A DNA stretch of 64,000 bases from Mageeibacillus sp. UBA6980 (lineage in GTDB: Bacteria > Bacillota > Clostridia > Saccharofermentanales > Saccharofermentanaceae): positions 1 to 64,000 of the forward strand of contig DJYK01000012.1 in assembly GCA_002450095.1 (NCBI GenBank), given 5' to 3'. Position numbers and translations under genes: made by a program. Below the pieces are notes generated by a model that saw only the letters and a list, made by a program, of their open reading frames with translations, made no database searches and had not been told where the DNA came from. Of this stretch, positions 26,399 through 34,918 are shown one piece after another. How positions within the stretch are numbered: position 1 is the first letter of the stretch; each line of letters begins with the position of its first letter.

Positions 26399-27157
26399 AT
26401 GCCCTCCGTCGCACTCATAATCGAATTCGACGGTACCGGCTTTGTCGGTTGGCAGTATCAGGAGAACGGAAGATCCGTTCAAGAGCAGATCGTAAATGCT
26501 CTTTCTGCTCTTTATAAAGAAGATATCAAAGTAACGGGATCATCCCGGACAGATGCCGGCGTTCACGCCAAAGGACTTGTCTGTTCGGCGAAGGTCCCGT
26601 TTATTATCCCGGAAGACAGGCTTCCTCTTGCCTGCAACGCTCTTCTTCCGGAAGATGTTTCCGTGACATCGGCCTGTTATGTAAAGGATGATTTCAATGC
26701 GAGGTTCAACTGTCGGGGTAAAAGATATATATACAGGATACTGAACGGAAAGGTGAGGCATCCTCTCCTTGCGAGGTATACCCATTTTGTTACCGGCACT
26801 CTCGATGTCGATTCCATGATAAAAGCAGCGCCGTTCTTTGAAGGCGAACACGACTTCGCGGCTTTTTGCGCCGCAGGAGGATCGCAGAATACTACTGTCA
26901 GAAGGCTTAACAAGGTCGAGGTAAGAGACTCGGGCGGAGGCCTTATTGAGATAGAAGTCACAGGAGAAGCGTTCTTATATAACATGGTAAGGATAATAGC
27001 GGGTACGCTTCTTTATGTAGGACAGGGGAGGATCCGTCCCGAGGATATTCCGGAAATTATAGATTCGCGCGACAGGACGCGAGCCGGTAAGACGCTTCCT
27101 CCTGAAGGTCTGACTCTCGAAGAAGTGTTCTATGACTGGGACGCTTATCGTTTGTAA
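26399..27157 (+). CDS. truA: tRNA pseudouridine(38-40) synthase
   Basis: 252 residues, normal. TruA converts U38, U39 and U40 in the anticodon arm of many tRNAs. The catalytic Asp is in SSRTDAGVHAKG (about residue 52). Other conserved parts are IEFDGTGFVGWQYQ, FNARFNCRGKRYIYRI and the C-terminal FLYNMVRIIAGTLLYVG. It begins 4 nt after the kinase stop, so the two are probably cotranscribed. Confidence 0.97.
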   Translation: MPSVALIIEFDGTGFVGWQYQENGRSVQEQIVNALSALYKEDIKVTGSSRTDAGVHAKGLVCSAKVPFIIPEDRLPLACNALLPEDVSVTSACYVKDDFNARFNCRGKRYIYRILNGKVRHPLLARYTHFVTGTLDVDSMIKAAPFFEGEHDFAAFCAAGGSQNTTVRRLNKVEVRDSGGGLIEIEVTGEAFLYNMVRIIAGTLLYVGQGRIRPEDIPEIIDSRDRTRAGKTLPPEGLTLEEVFYDWDAYRL

Positions 27158-27207
27158 AGCAATCTTCCATTAAAGTTTAAGACTTGTTTAATTCGGTTTG
27201 GGGTTCA

Positions 27208-27236
27208 TTGAAACCCGTTTTTGCACTGATTATAAT
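27208..27236 (+). promoter_or_regulatory. Strong promoter for the NfeD/SPFH operon
   Basis: TTGAAA (27208-27213) and perfect TATAAT (27231-27236) with 17-bp spacing, 34 nt before the nfeD-like ATG. The best promoter match in the window. Confidence 0.85.
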
Positions 27237-27269
27237 TATCATAACTCTATGGAAAGGGAGGATTAAACT

Positions 27270-27704
27270 ATGGAAATGTGGATGCTGTGGTTGATACTGA
27301 CGGTCGTATTCGCAGCGGTCGAAGCGGCTACCTTGGGTCTTACGACTGTCTGGTGCGCGATCGGTTCTGCAGTAGCATGTGTGCTTGCTCTATGCGGTGC
27401 ATCGGTTCAGACTCAGTTGATCGTTATGGTAGTTGTATCTGTGGTTTGCTTCATAGTATGTATGATATGGATAAAGCCTAAGCTCGATGCCAAGCACGGA
27501 CTTAATTCAGAGCCCACGAATGCCGACAGAGTCATCGGCAAGGACGGCATAGTCATTAAGACTATCGATCCCGTCGAGGGCAAGGGTCAGGTCAAGGTTA
27601 TGGGACAGGTCTGGAGCGCCAAAGCCGATCATATTATAGAAGAAGGCCAAAAAGTTACGGTAAGATCTTTGGAAGGCGTCAAGATCGTCGTAGAAGAAGT
27701 ATAA
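27270..27704 (+). CDS. NfeD-like membrane protein
   Basis: 144 residues. Two hydrophobic N-terminal stretches (about residues 3-25 and 28-67) are followed by a short linker and a C-terminal OB-fold domain (IGKDGIVIKTIDPVEGKGQVKVMGQVWSAKADHIIEEGQKVTVRSLEGVKIVVEE), the standard short NfeD. NfeD proteins pair with SPFH proteins, and the next gene is one. The pair is thought to organise membrane domains or membrane proteostasis. The serine-protease domain of long NfeD forms is absent. Confidence 0.93.
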   Translation: MEMWMLWLILTVVFAAVEAATLGLTTVWCAIGSAVACVLALCGASVQTQLIVMVVVSVVCFIVCMIWIKPKLDAKHGLNSEPTNADRVIGKDGIVIKTIDPVEGKGQVKVMGQVWSAKADHIIEEGQKVTVRSLEGVKIVVEEV

Positions 27705-27737
27705 TATTAAAGATAAATTCCTAAGGAGGACAAGATT

Positions 27738-28631
27738 ATGGGTGGCGGAGCAGTAATTGCGATCATTATAGCGGTTGTATTGGTATTATTTGCCGTAACT
27801 TGCGTTAAGATCGTTCCCCAGGCAACAACATTTATTATTGAGAGATTCGGTACATATAAGACAACATGGGATACCGGTATTCACTTTAAGGTTCCGGTAA
27901 TCGACAGAGTTGCCAAGAGGATCTCATTGAAGGAGAAGGTTGCAGACTTTGCACCTCAGGCTGTTATCACGAAGGATAACGTTACGATGCAGATCGACAC
28001 GGTCCTGTTCTATCAGGTAGTAGATCCTAAGCTCTATACATACGGAATCGAGCGTCCTATCTCTGCTATCGAGAATCTTTCCGCTACAACCCTTCGTAAC
28101 ATCATCGGTGAACTCGAGCTCGACCAGACGCTCACATCACGTGATATCATCAACTCCAAGATGAGAGAGCTTCTTGATGAGGCTACGGATCCCTGGGGCA
28201 TCAAGGTAAACAGAGTTGAGTTGAAGAACATCATTCCCCCTCGCGAGATACAGGTAGCGATGGAGAAGCAGATGAAGGCTGAGCGAGAGAAGAGAGAGGC
28301 TATCCTTATTGCAGAAGGTAAGAAGGAAGCCGCCATCCGTGAGGCAGAAGGTGAGAAGATGTCCGCGATCCTTCGCGCCGAGGCTCGCAAGGAAGCAGCC
28401 ATCCGTGAGGCAGAAGGTCAGGCTGAGGCTATTCTCAAGATCAATGAAGCGAAGGCTCAGGGTCTTCAGATGATCAAGGATGTACAGGCTGATGAAGGCC
28501 TTGTTAAGATCAGATCTCTCGAAGCAATGGAGAAGATCGCGAACGGTCAGGCAACCAAGATCATCATCCCTTCAGATCTTCAGGGCGTTGCAGGACTTGC
28601 TACATCAGTCAAGGAGATCATCAAGTCATAA
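27738..28631 (+). CDS. SPFH (stomatin/QmcA-like) membrane protein
   Basis: 297 residues: one N-terminal TM segment (about 5-25), an SPFH domain (VPQATTFIIERFGTYKTTWDTGIHFKVPVIDRVAKRISLKEKV onward), then an Ala/Glu-rich helical region and a short hydrophobic end. SPFH proteins form large membrane-bound rings or cages. The helical region contains an internal repeat, with KEAAIREAEG appearing twice and nearly identical DNA at about 28323 and 28389. It forms an operon with the NfeD-like gene and ends at a terminator. Confidence 0.95.
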   Translation: MGGGAVIAIIIAVVLVLFAVTCVKIVPQATTFIIERFGTYKTTWDTGIHFKVPVIDRVAKRISLKEKVADFAPQAVITKDNVTMQIDTVLFYQVVDPKLYTYGIERPISAIENLSATTLRNIIGELELDQTLTSRDIINSKMRELLDEATDPWGIKVNRVELKNIIPPREIQVAMEKQMKAEREKREAILIAEGKKEAAIREAEGEKMSAILRAEARKEAAIREAEGQAEAILKINEAKAQGLQMIKDVQADEGLVKIRSLEAMEKIANGQATKIIIPSDLQGVAGLATSVKEIIKS

Positions 28632-28664
28632 TAGCAATAGATGGCTTAAAATGTTAAAATTAAG

Positions 28665-28695
28665 GCTCCGGGGAGATGACCCCCGGAGCTTTTTT
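28665..28695 (+). terminator. Terminator after the SPFH gene
   Basis: A perfect 9-bp stem (28665-28673 with 28681-28689), 7-nt loop and six T. The ribosome binding site of the next gene (AAGGAGG 28696-28702) starts at the very next base, so any transcript of pncB must come from read-through or from a promoter inside or before this hairpin. Confidence 0.9.
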
Positions 28696-28708
28696 AAGGA
28701 GGTCTCGT

Positions 28709-30166
28709 ATGGAAGGCTGGAACAACAGAACGAATATGACTATGCTGACGGATTTCTATGAGCTCACGATGGGCAAGGGATATCTTGATGACGGGAAGGC
28801 TGAGAAGATCGTATACTTCGACGCTTTCTTCAGAAATGTACCCGAGCAGGGCGGATATGCCATCATGGCCGGACTCGAGCAGGTGATCGATTACTTAAGC
28901 GACCTCCATTTCACCGAAGATGATCTTAAGTTCCTGAGCGGATACGGCTTCGATGAAAGATTCATAGACTATCTTAGAAATTTCAAGTTCAGCTGTGACG
29001 TTTGGGCTGTTCCGGAGGGAACGCCGATCTTCCCGAGAGAGCCTCTCATCAAGGTAAGAGGTCCTGCTTTGCAGGCTCAGCTTCTCGAGACGGCTCTTCT
29101 TTGTACGATCAACCATCAGACTCTGATCGCCACGAAGACCGCCAGGATAGTACGTGCGGCTGAAGGAAGACCGGTTATGGAGTTCGGTGCCAGAAGAGCA
29201 CAGGGCTTTGATGCATCCGTATTGGGTGCAAGAGCCGCGTATATTGCCGGTGCTGCAGGAACATCCTGTACTATCTGCGGACAGCAGTTTGACATTCCTC
29301 TGTCCGGAACGATGGCTCATTCCTGGGTAATGCTCTATGACGATGAGTTTGAAGCGTTTAAGGCTTATGCCGAATCATATCCCGACAAGTGCCTTCTTCT
29401 CGTAGATACATATGATGTATTGAAGTCAGGTATACCGAATGCGATCAGATGTGCACACGAGGTTCTCGAGCCGATGGGCAAGAGACTTCTCGGAATAAGG
29501 ATCGATTCGGGTGATCTTACTTATATGACACAGAAGGCGAGGAAGATGCTCGATGAGGCAGGACTTACGGATTGCAAGATAACCGTATCCAACGCTCTTG
29601 ATGAGTTTCTGATCAGAGATTTGATCTCACAGGGAGCCTGCATCGATTCATTCGGTGTCGGTGAGAGACTTATCACGTCAAAGGCCGAACCGGTATTCGG
29701 AGGCGTTTATAAGATCGCAGCCGTTGAGGACGAGAACGGTAATGTTATTCCGAAGATGAAGATCTCCGAGACGACTGCTAAGGTTACTACTCCCTGCGAC
29801 AAGGAGATCGTAAGATTCTACGATAAAGATACGGGTAAGGCGCTCGCGGACGTTCTCTTTGTCAAAGGCGAGAAGATACCCGACGGAGAGCCCTATGAGA
29901 TATTTGATCCCGTGGAGACGTGGAAAGCGAAGACTCTTACAAACTATACGACACAAAAGATCCTTGTAGAGGTTTTCAGAAACGGAGAGCTCGTATATAA
30001 TAAGCCTTCGATCACCGAGATCAGAAACTACTGCACTAAGCAGCTCGATACATTGTGGGATTCGGTGAAGAGATTCGAGAATCCGCATACATATTATGTC
30101 GATCTTTCGCCCGAATTGTGGAAGATCAGGGATGACATCCTGAGAGGATACAGAACAAAGAAATAA
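28709..30166 (+). CDS. pncB: Nicotinate phosphoribosyltransferase
   Basis: 485 residues; makes nicotinate mononucleotide from nicotinate and PRPP in NAD salvage. Conserved parts are MLTDFYELTMGKGY, EFGARRAQGFDASVLGARAAYIAG, TYDVLKSGIPNAI and GIRIDSGDLTYMTQKAR. The frame extends upstream into the terminator, but the ATG at 28709, six bases after AAGGAGG, is the start. The cyclophilin gene follows 12 nt later. Confidence 0.97.
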   Translation: MEGWNNRTNMTMLTDFYELTMGKGYLDDGKAEKIVYFDAFFRNVPEQGGYAIMAGLEQVIDYLSDLHFTEDDLKFLSGYGFDERFIDYLRNFKFSCDVWAVPEGTPIFPREPLIKVRGPALQAQLLETALLCTINHQTLIATKTARIVRAAEGRPVMEFGARRAQGFDASVLGARAAYIAGAAGTSCTICGQQFDIPLSGTMAHSWVMLYDDEFEAFKAYAESYPDKCLLLVDTYDVLKSGIPNAIRCAHEVLEPMGKRLLGIRIDSGDLTYMTQKARKMLDEAGLTDCKITVSNALDEFLIRDLISQGACIDSFGVGERLITSKAEPVFGGVYKIAAVEDENGNVIPKMKISETTAKVTTPCDKEIVRFYDKDTGKALADVLFVKGEKIPDGEPYEIFDPVETWKAKTLTNYTTQKILVEVFRNGELVYNKPSITEIRNYCTKQLDTLWDSVKRFENPHTYYVDLSPELWKIRDDILRGYRTKK

Positions 30167-30178
30167 GAGGTAAAACAA

Positions 30179-30664
30179 ATGGCAAATCCTATCGTAACTA
30201 TCAAGATAAAGGACCTGGGTGACATCAAAGCGGAGCTCTATCCTGACGTTGCTCCCATCACGGTCGATAACTTCATTAAGCTCGCAAGTTCCGGTTTCTA
30301 TAACGGACTTACATTCCACAGGATCATTCCCGGATTCATGATCCAGGGCGGAGATCCCGAGGGGACCGGTATGGGCGGCCCGGGATATTCCATCAAGGGC
30401 GAGTTCTCATCTAACGGCGTTCCGAACAATCTTATGCATACCAGAGGCGTCCTCTCGATGGCAAGATCGATGATGCCCGATTCGGCCGGTTCTCAGTTCT
30501 TTATCATGCATGAAGCCGCACCTCATCTTGACGGAAGCTATGCCGCATTCGGTAAGGTCATCGAGGGGATCGAGGTCGTAGATAAGATCGCTTCCGTAAA
30601 GACCGACTATAACGACAAGCCCCTTGAGCCGGTCGTTATCGAGATAATGACAGTCGAGGTATAA
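30179..30664 (+). CDS. Cyclophilin-type peptidyl-prolyl isomerase
   Basis: 161 residues, a compact single-domain cytoplasmic cyclophilin with no signal peptide. The active-site parts [15 protein letters not shown] and [18 protein letters not shown] are present, including the catalytic Arg of HRII. It precedes the polysaccharide locus by only 10 nt with no promoter or terminator seen, so the locus may be partly expressed with it. Confidence 0.96.
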   Translation: MANPIVTIKIKDLGDIKAELYPDVAPITVDNFIKLASSGFYNGLTFHRIIPGFMIQGGDPEGTGMGGPGYSIKGEFSSNGVPNNLMHTRGVLSMARSMMPDSAGSQFFIMHEAAPHLDGSYAAFGKVIEGIEVVDKIASVKTDYNDKPLEPVVIEIMTVEV

Positions 30665-30674
30665 TCTTTCGCGA

Positions 30675-32093
30675 ATGGATGCCAATTCCGATTCACGTGT
30701 CAAACATATTGACTTCATACTGATAGATCTCTTTTGTATAGAGATCTCCTTTATGCTTGCCATAATCACTCGTTATGGTCTGTCGGAGCTTATCAATATC
30801 CTCGCTAACGGAAACCAGGACGGCCCCAAAGCGTTCAGGCTCGTAAATGTTGTCATAATGCTCGCTTACTTTGTGTTTATGCTCTTTACGGGTCCTCATA
30901 CCGGAATCGTAAAGAGAGGGCATCTCAAGGAGTTATGGAGCGTTCTGATCATCAATGCGGAGATCCTATTCACGCTGTTTACTTTCCTCTATGTAATAAA
31001 GGTATCCGCTATCTACTCGCGTCTTATGATAGGCTACTTTGTCTTGTATGATGTTGTCCTGATGATGCTCTTAAGGTCTTACCGTAAGCTGATCTTGCAC
31101 GTAAGATTTCTTGACGGGAGTGATTCAGCCGGTGTCCTTCTGGTGTTGCAGTCGGATACTGCCGAGGGTTTTGTCGAGACTCTTATCAAGAACAACAGCG
31201 GTTTCTATCATTTTAAAGGCATCATATTTACGGACGGATATACCGAGTCGGAGTATATGGGGATTCCCGTTATCAAGCGTAAGGATGTCTTGGAATACGT
31301 GAAATCGAATCCGATAAATGATGTGTTTATGTTGACCAAGTCAGGAGGAAGGCTGGCATCCTCTTTTATAAATATGGGTATCACGGTACACCGCGCGATG
31401 GATCTCGAGACTCCCAATATGTACAATGCGACACTCAATCAGATCGGCAATTATACGGTCATCACATCCACTATAAGCCGTGCGACGATGGGTGAGCTTC
31501 TCGTTAAGAGGATGTTCGATATCCTGATCTCAGTGATAGGTTTGATCTTTACCGGTATCCTTACAATTATCCTGACTCCGATAATCAAGGCTCAGGCTCC
31601 GGGTCCGGTCTTTTTTAAGCAGACTCGTGTAGGCAAGAACGGAAAGACGTTCGTTATGTATAAGTTCCGCTCCATGTATATGGATGCCGAGGAGCGTAAG
31701 AAGGAACTCATGGCACAGAATGAGATGAACGGACTTATGTTCAAGATGGAAAATGACCCCCGTATCTTTCCTGCCGGAAACTTTATGAGGAAAGCAAGTC
31801 TTGATGAGTTCCCTCAGTTCTGGAATATCTTTAAGGGGGATATGTCTCTTATCGGAACGCGTCCTCCCACGCTCGATGAGTATGAGAATTACAAGAAGCA
31901 TCATATGTCGCGTCTGGCGATGAAACCGGGTCTTACGGGAATGTGGCAGGTATCGGGAAGATCCGACATCAAGGACTTCGAGGAGATAGTCCGCCTCGAT
32001 AACGAATACATAAGGAATTTCAGTATCGGTCTTGATATAAAGATATTCTTCAAGACTATAGGAACCGTACTCGGCATGAAGGGATCGAAGTGA
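30675..32093 (+). CDS. Polyprenyl-phosphate sugar transferase (polysaccharide initiation)
   Basis: 472 residues. N-terminal membrane region with about four or five TM segments, a central cytoplasmic Rossmann-like part, and a C-terminal bacterial sugar transferase domain with a membrane helix (about residues 275-300), then KAQAPGPVFFKQTRVGKNGKTFVMYKFRSM, LDEFPQFWNIFKGDMSLIGTRPP and KPGLTGMWQVSGRSD. These are the hallmarks of WbaP/CpsE-type enzymes that load the first sugar phosphate on undecaprenyl phosphate. It is the first gene of the locus. The first sugar, commonly galactose or glucose, cannot be told from sequence. Confidence 0.94.
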   Translation: MDANSDSRVKHIDFILIDLFCIEISFMLAIITRYGLSELINILANGNQDGPKAFRLVNVVIMLAYFVFMLFTGPHTGIVKRGHLKELWSVLIINAEILFTLFTFLYVIKVSAIYSRLMIGYFVLYDVVLMMLLRSYRKLILHVRFLDGSDSAGVLLVLQSDTAEGFVETLIKNNSGFYHFKGIIFTDGYTESEYMGIPVIKRKDVLEYVKSNPINDVFMLTKSGGRLASSFINMGITVHRAMDLETPNMYNATLNQIGNYTVITSTISRATMGELLVKRMFDILISVIGLIFTGILTIILTPIIKAQAPGPVFFKQTRVGKNGKTFVMYKFRSMYMDAEERKKELMAQNEMNGLMFKMENDPRIFPAGNFMRKASLDEFPQFWNIFKGDMSLIGTRPPTLDEYENYKKHHMSRLAMKPGLTGMWQVSGRSDIKDFEEIVRLDNEYIRNFSIGLDIKIFFKTIGTVLGMKGSK

Positions 32094-33313
32094 CTTCTTA
32101 TAAGGAAGTGTTCAAAGAAAGGGGCAGTTTATCCGAGGCTTTATACCTGGCGGCCTTTGCCTGTTACATTTCCTTCTTCTATCTTCAGAGCACCACATTT
32201 ACGATGGATGTTCCCGGTCTGATATACAGCCTCGTAAGGGCGGTTATTGCCGGATGTGCCATTTACAGACTTATTCTGTGGAGAAGTGATATCAATGCTT
32301 TCGCGGCAGTTGCTTTATCTGTAATGACGGGGCTCGGGATCTTCTTTTTGATCTCGAGGGGAGACATAATGGTTCTGGATGCCGCTTTGATAATGGCGGG
32401 AGCATATAAAGTCTCGTTTAAAAGGATCGGCATGATATATGTCTTTGTCGGAGTTACCGTCAGTCTTCTGGCTCTTGTATGCTCAAGGACCGGGGTCATT
32501 CCGGATTATACGTTTATGACAAATTACGGTGAGAACGAGAGGGTGAGACATTCTCTCGGTATCATCTATCCTACGGACTGCTTTGCTCACGTCTTTTACC
32601 TTGCCATAGCGTATTTCCTTCTAAGGTGGAAGCGCGTAACCTATCGGGAGATAGCGGCCTTTGCCGTGATCTTTGTCGTGCTCTATCATTTCACGAGTGC
32701 ACGTGTGGACTTTGCCTGTGCCGTGCTGATGCTCGTGATCATCCTCATATGCAGGATTACGGGATTTAAGGATGTTGTTCCGGACGGTTTGAAGAAGATC
32801 TTTGCGGTTGTTCTTATGCCTTTGTGCGCCGCGGGGATAGTTATCCTTACTTATCTGTACTCGGTCAACAGGGGGATCATGTTAAGACTCGATTCGATCT
32901 TGTCTTATCGTTTAAGCCTCGGAAAGACCGGAATGGATCTTTACGGGTTTAAACTTCTCGGGTCCGCTTCATTTGCCGAGAACGGGAATGCCAACGGCGG
33001 CGTCAGAGACTATCAGTACGTGTTCTACGATTCGGCGTACATCAAATATCTTTTTAAGTACGGGATCATACTCTTACTAGTTCTGTTTGTGATCTATGCC
33101 TTGATCGGGTTAAGGCTTAAGTCTTCCCGGATGTACTACGCCATGGTGTTTATCAGCGTGATCACGATATCGTTCGTTATAGAGCACCACATGCTCGAAT
33201 TATCATATAACATAACTTTACTGCTGCTTACGGCCGATATTTCAACTATTTTACAGATGCCGTCTTATATAAATATAAATAATAAGAATGATATAATGGC
33301 AAAGACTACTTAA
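32090..33313 (+). CDS. Polytopic membrane protein, Wzy/O-antigen-ligase-like
   Basis: 407 residues with roughly ten to eleven TM segments and one larger loop near residues 250-310 (RGIMLRLDSILSYRLSLGKTGMDLYGFKLLGS), a layout typical of Wzy polymerases or O-antigen ligases. Starts at GTG 32090 overlapping the previous stop (GTGA). The window holds another protein of this kind at 36072, so one may polymerise and the other ligate or act on another glycan. The class is fairly sure, the exact role is not. Confidence 0.65.
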   Translation: MTSYKEVFKERGSLSEALYLAAFACYISFFYLQSTTFTMDVPGLIYSLVRAVIAGCAIYRLILWRSDINAFAAVALSVMTGLGIFFLISRGDIMVLDAALIMAGAYKVSFKRIGMIYVFVGVTVSLLALVCSRTGVIPDYTFMTNYGENERVRHSLGIIYPTDCFAHVFYLAIAYFLLRWKRVTYREIAAFAVIFVVLYHFTSARVDFACAVLMLVIILICRITGFKDVVPDGLKKIFAVVLMPLCAAGIVILTYLYSVNRGIMLRLDSILSYRLSLGKTGMDLYGFKLLGSASFAENGNANGGVRDYQYVFYDSAYIKYLFKYGIILLLVLFVIYALIGLRLKSSRMYYAMVFISVITISFVIEHHMLELSYNITLLLLTADISTILQMPSYININNKNDIMAKTT

Positions 33314-33333
33314 ACCCCCTTCGGAGGAAGATC

Positions 33334-34914
33334 ATGAATTACATCATAAATGAAGACGAGACCGAGATTAACATAAAAGACCTGTTGACCTATTGTTTCC
33401 TTCACTGGAGAAAGGCGTTGGCCTGGATGCTTATTGTGGGCATCCTTCTCGGCGGATCTATGGGAGCACTTGAGTGGATGAAGACCTCCAAGCTCGCTTC
33501 TGCATATCAGGAATATCTCAATGATCCCGATGCCCTGATCGCTAAGCAGAATAATACTATCTATGCACAGAAGAACGGTATCGAGCTTCCCGATGATGAG
33601 ATACTGACTTCTGAGGAACAGCAGATCCTCGAAGAAGTCGCTACTTTGGACAGTATCAACAACATGAATGACATCATCGCCCAGAGCAGACGTGATCTCA
33701 TGGCTATGACCGATTATTATAACGATTCCATCCTCATGAATGTAGTTCCGCAGTATGTTCCTACCGCAGAGGCCGATCTTATGATCACCGTTCCCGATGG
33801 TGCCCCGTCCAACGCGGTCAATGTTCTTCTTGCCGCTTACGTGGATTACCTTCAGAATGGTAACTACCTCGATGAGTATGCCAATGAACTCGGAATGGAT
33901 GTTAAATACCTTAAGGAGGCTGTAACCGTCTCCGATATCACATTCGGAAATATGGACGCAGGCAATACGACTGCCACGGGTTCCGGATCAAATACTAATG
34001 TCAGCACAGATGTTGATGTCAACTTCTCGCTCTCGACCGATGTCGACGGATCAAGAGTCGGACTCATCGTCATAAGGACGGTCGGAACGTCAGCGGAGTC
34101 GGCACTCAATCTTCTTGACTTCATCTTGGGAGAGGTCGATAACTATCGCGAGGCTACAGGCGAGACGGTAAGTCCTCATGAGACTACTGTTGTTAACTAT
34201 TACTTCAACATGGTAAAGGATGACAGGATCCAGGTTCTTCAGACTGAGACATCAGAACAGTTGGTTGACCTTCAGGAGAATCTTGAGATATATGTTAAGA
34301 GCCTCAAGAATCTTCAGAAGCAGCATGGCGGTCTTATCGTAAATACGATGCACAAGCTTCCCAATGCCCTTCTTGAAGGGGCGAAGACAGGTGTTAAGTT
34401 TGGTACTGTCGGAGCTTTGGCGATCTTCCTTTTCTACGCTCTTATCCTCATAATCAGATATATAATCAGCTCTATTGCACTTACGAAATCGCAACTCGTA
34501 AACAGATTCTCGCTCTTTGATCTGGGCTCGGTAAGAGACGGTGAGAAGAAGCTCTATAAGCACAAGGGCAGATTCGATAAGTGGCTTCGTAAGGTCGGCA
34601 GACTCGGCGAGGGCGATGTCGATGCAGTCGAAGCGTCCGCCGCCAACCTCGCAGTTTACGGTTCCGAGTATAAGTCAGTCCTTATCATAGGAAAAGGCGA
34701 GACGGTCAAGGGTCTTACGAAGGTCGTCAAGGACAGAAAGGTGCATACTGCCCCCAGCCTGATCGACAACCCTCTTGCCAGAAAGCTGCTTCTCGAGGTT
34801 GACTGCGTCATTCTTGAAGTTAATTACGGCGAGACCAAGTTCGAAGACATAAGAGATCAGCTCAAGCTCATAATGCTCGCGGGCAAGCCTGTAGCAGGAT
34901 ATATCGCAGACTGA
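33334..34914 (+). CDS. Wzz-like chain-length protein with degenerate BY-kinase-like C-terminus
   Basis: 526 residues. TM1 at about 28-50 follows a short N-terminus (INIKDLLTYCFLHWRKALAWM), then a long extracytoplasmic helical region and TM2 at about 350-375, the plan of Wzz/CapA/YveK. After TM2 come about 150 cytoplasmic residues. The last 100 (KSVLIIGKGETVKGL to LLLEVDCVILEVNYGETKFED and LAGKPVAGYIAD) resemble the end of a BY-kinase/ParA-like domain, but with no Walker A (no GKS/T) and no C-terminal Tyr cluster. A separate BY-kinase or phosphatase gene is not in the window. The kinase-like relation is my inference from pattern. Confidence 0.75.
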   Translation: MNYIINEDETEINIKDLLTYCFLHWRKALAWMLIVGILLGGSMGALEWMKTSKLASAYQEYLNDPDALIAKQNNTIYAQKNGIELPDDEILTSEEQQILEEVATLDSINNMNDIIAQSRRDLMAMTDYYNDSILMNVVPQYVPTAEADLMITVPDGAPSNAVNVLLAAYVDYLQNGNYLDEYANELGMDVKYLKEAVTVSDITFGNMDAGNTTATGSGSNTNVSTDVDVNFSLSTDVDGSRVGLIVIRTVGTSAESALNLLDFILGEVDNYREATGETVSPHETTVVNYYFNMVKDDRIQVLQTETSEQLVDLQENLEIYVKSLKNLQKQHGGLIVNTMHKLPNALLEGAKTGVKFGTVGALAIFLFYALILIIRYIISSIALTKSQLVNRFSLFDLGSVRDGEKKLYKHKGRFDKWLRKVGRLGEGDVDAVEASAANLAVYGSEYKSVLIIGKGETVKGLTKVVKDRKVHTAPSLIDNPLARKLLLEVDCVILEVNYGETKFEDIRDQLKLIMLAGKPVAGYIAD

Positions 34915-34918
34915 TACC

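Noticed and set aside
28323..28420. Near-identical 30-nt segments in the SPFH gene as a mobile or CRISPR-like repeat
   Set aside because: Only two copies, in frame, encoding a helical repeat typical of SPFH proteins.
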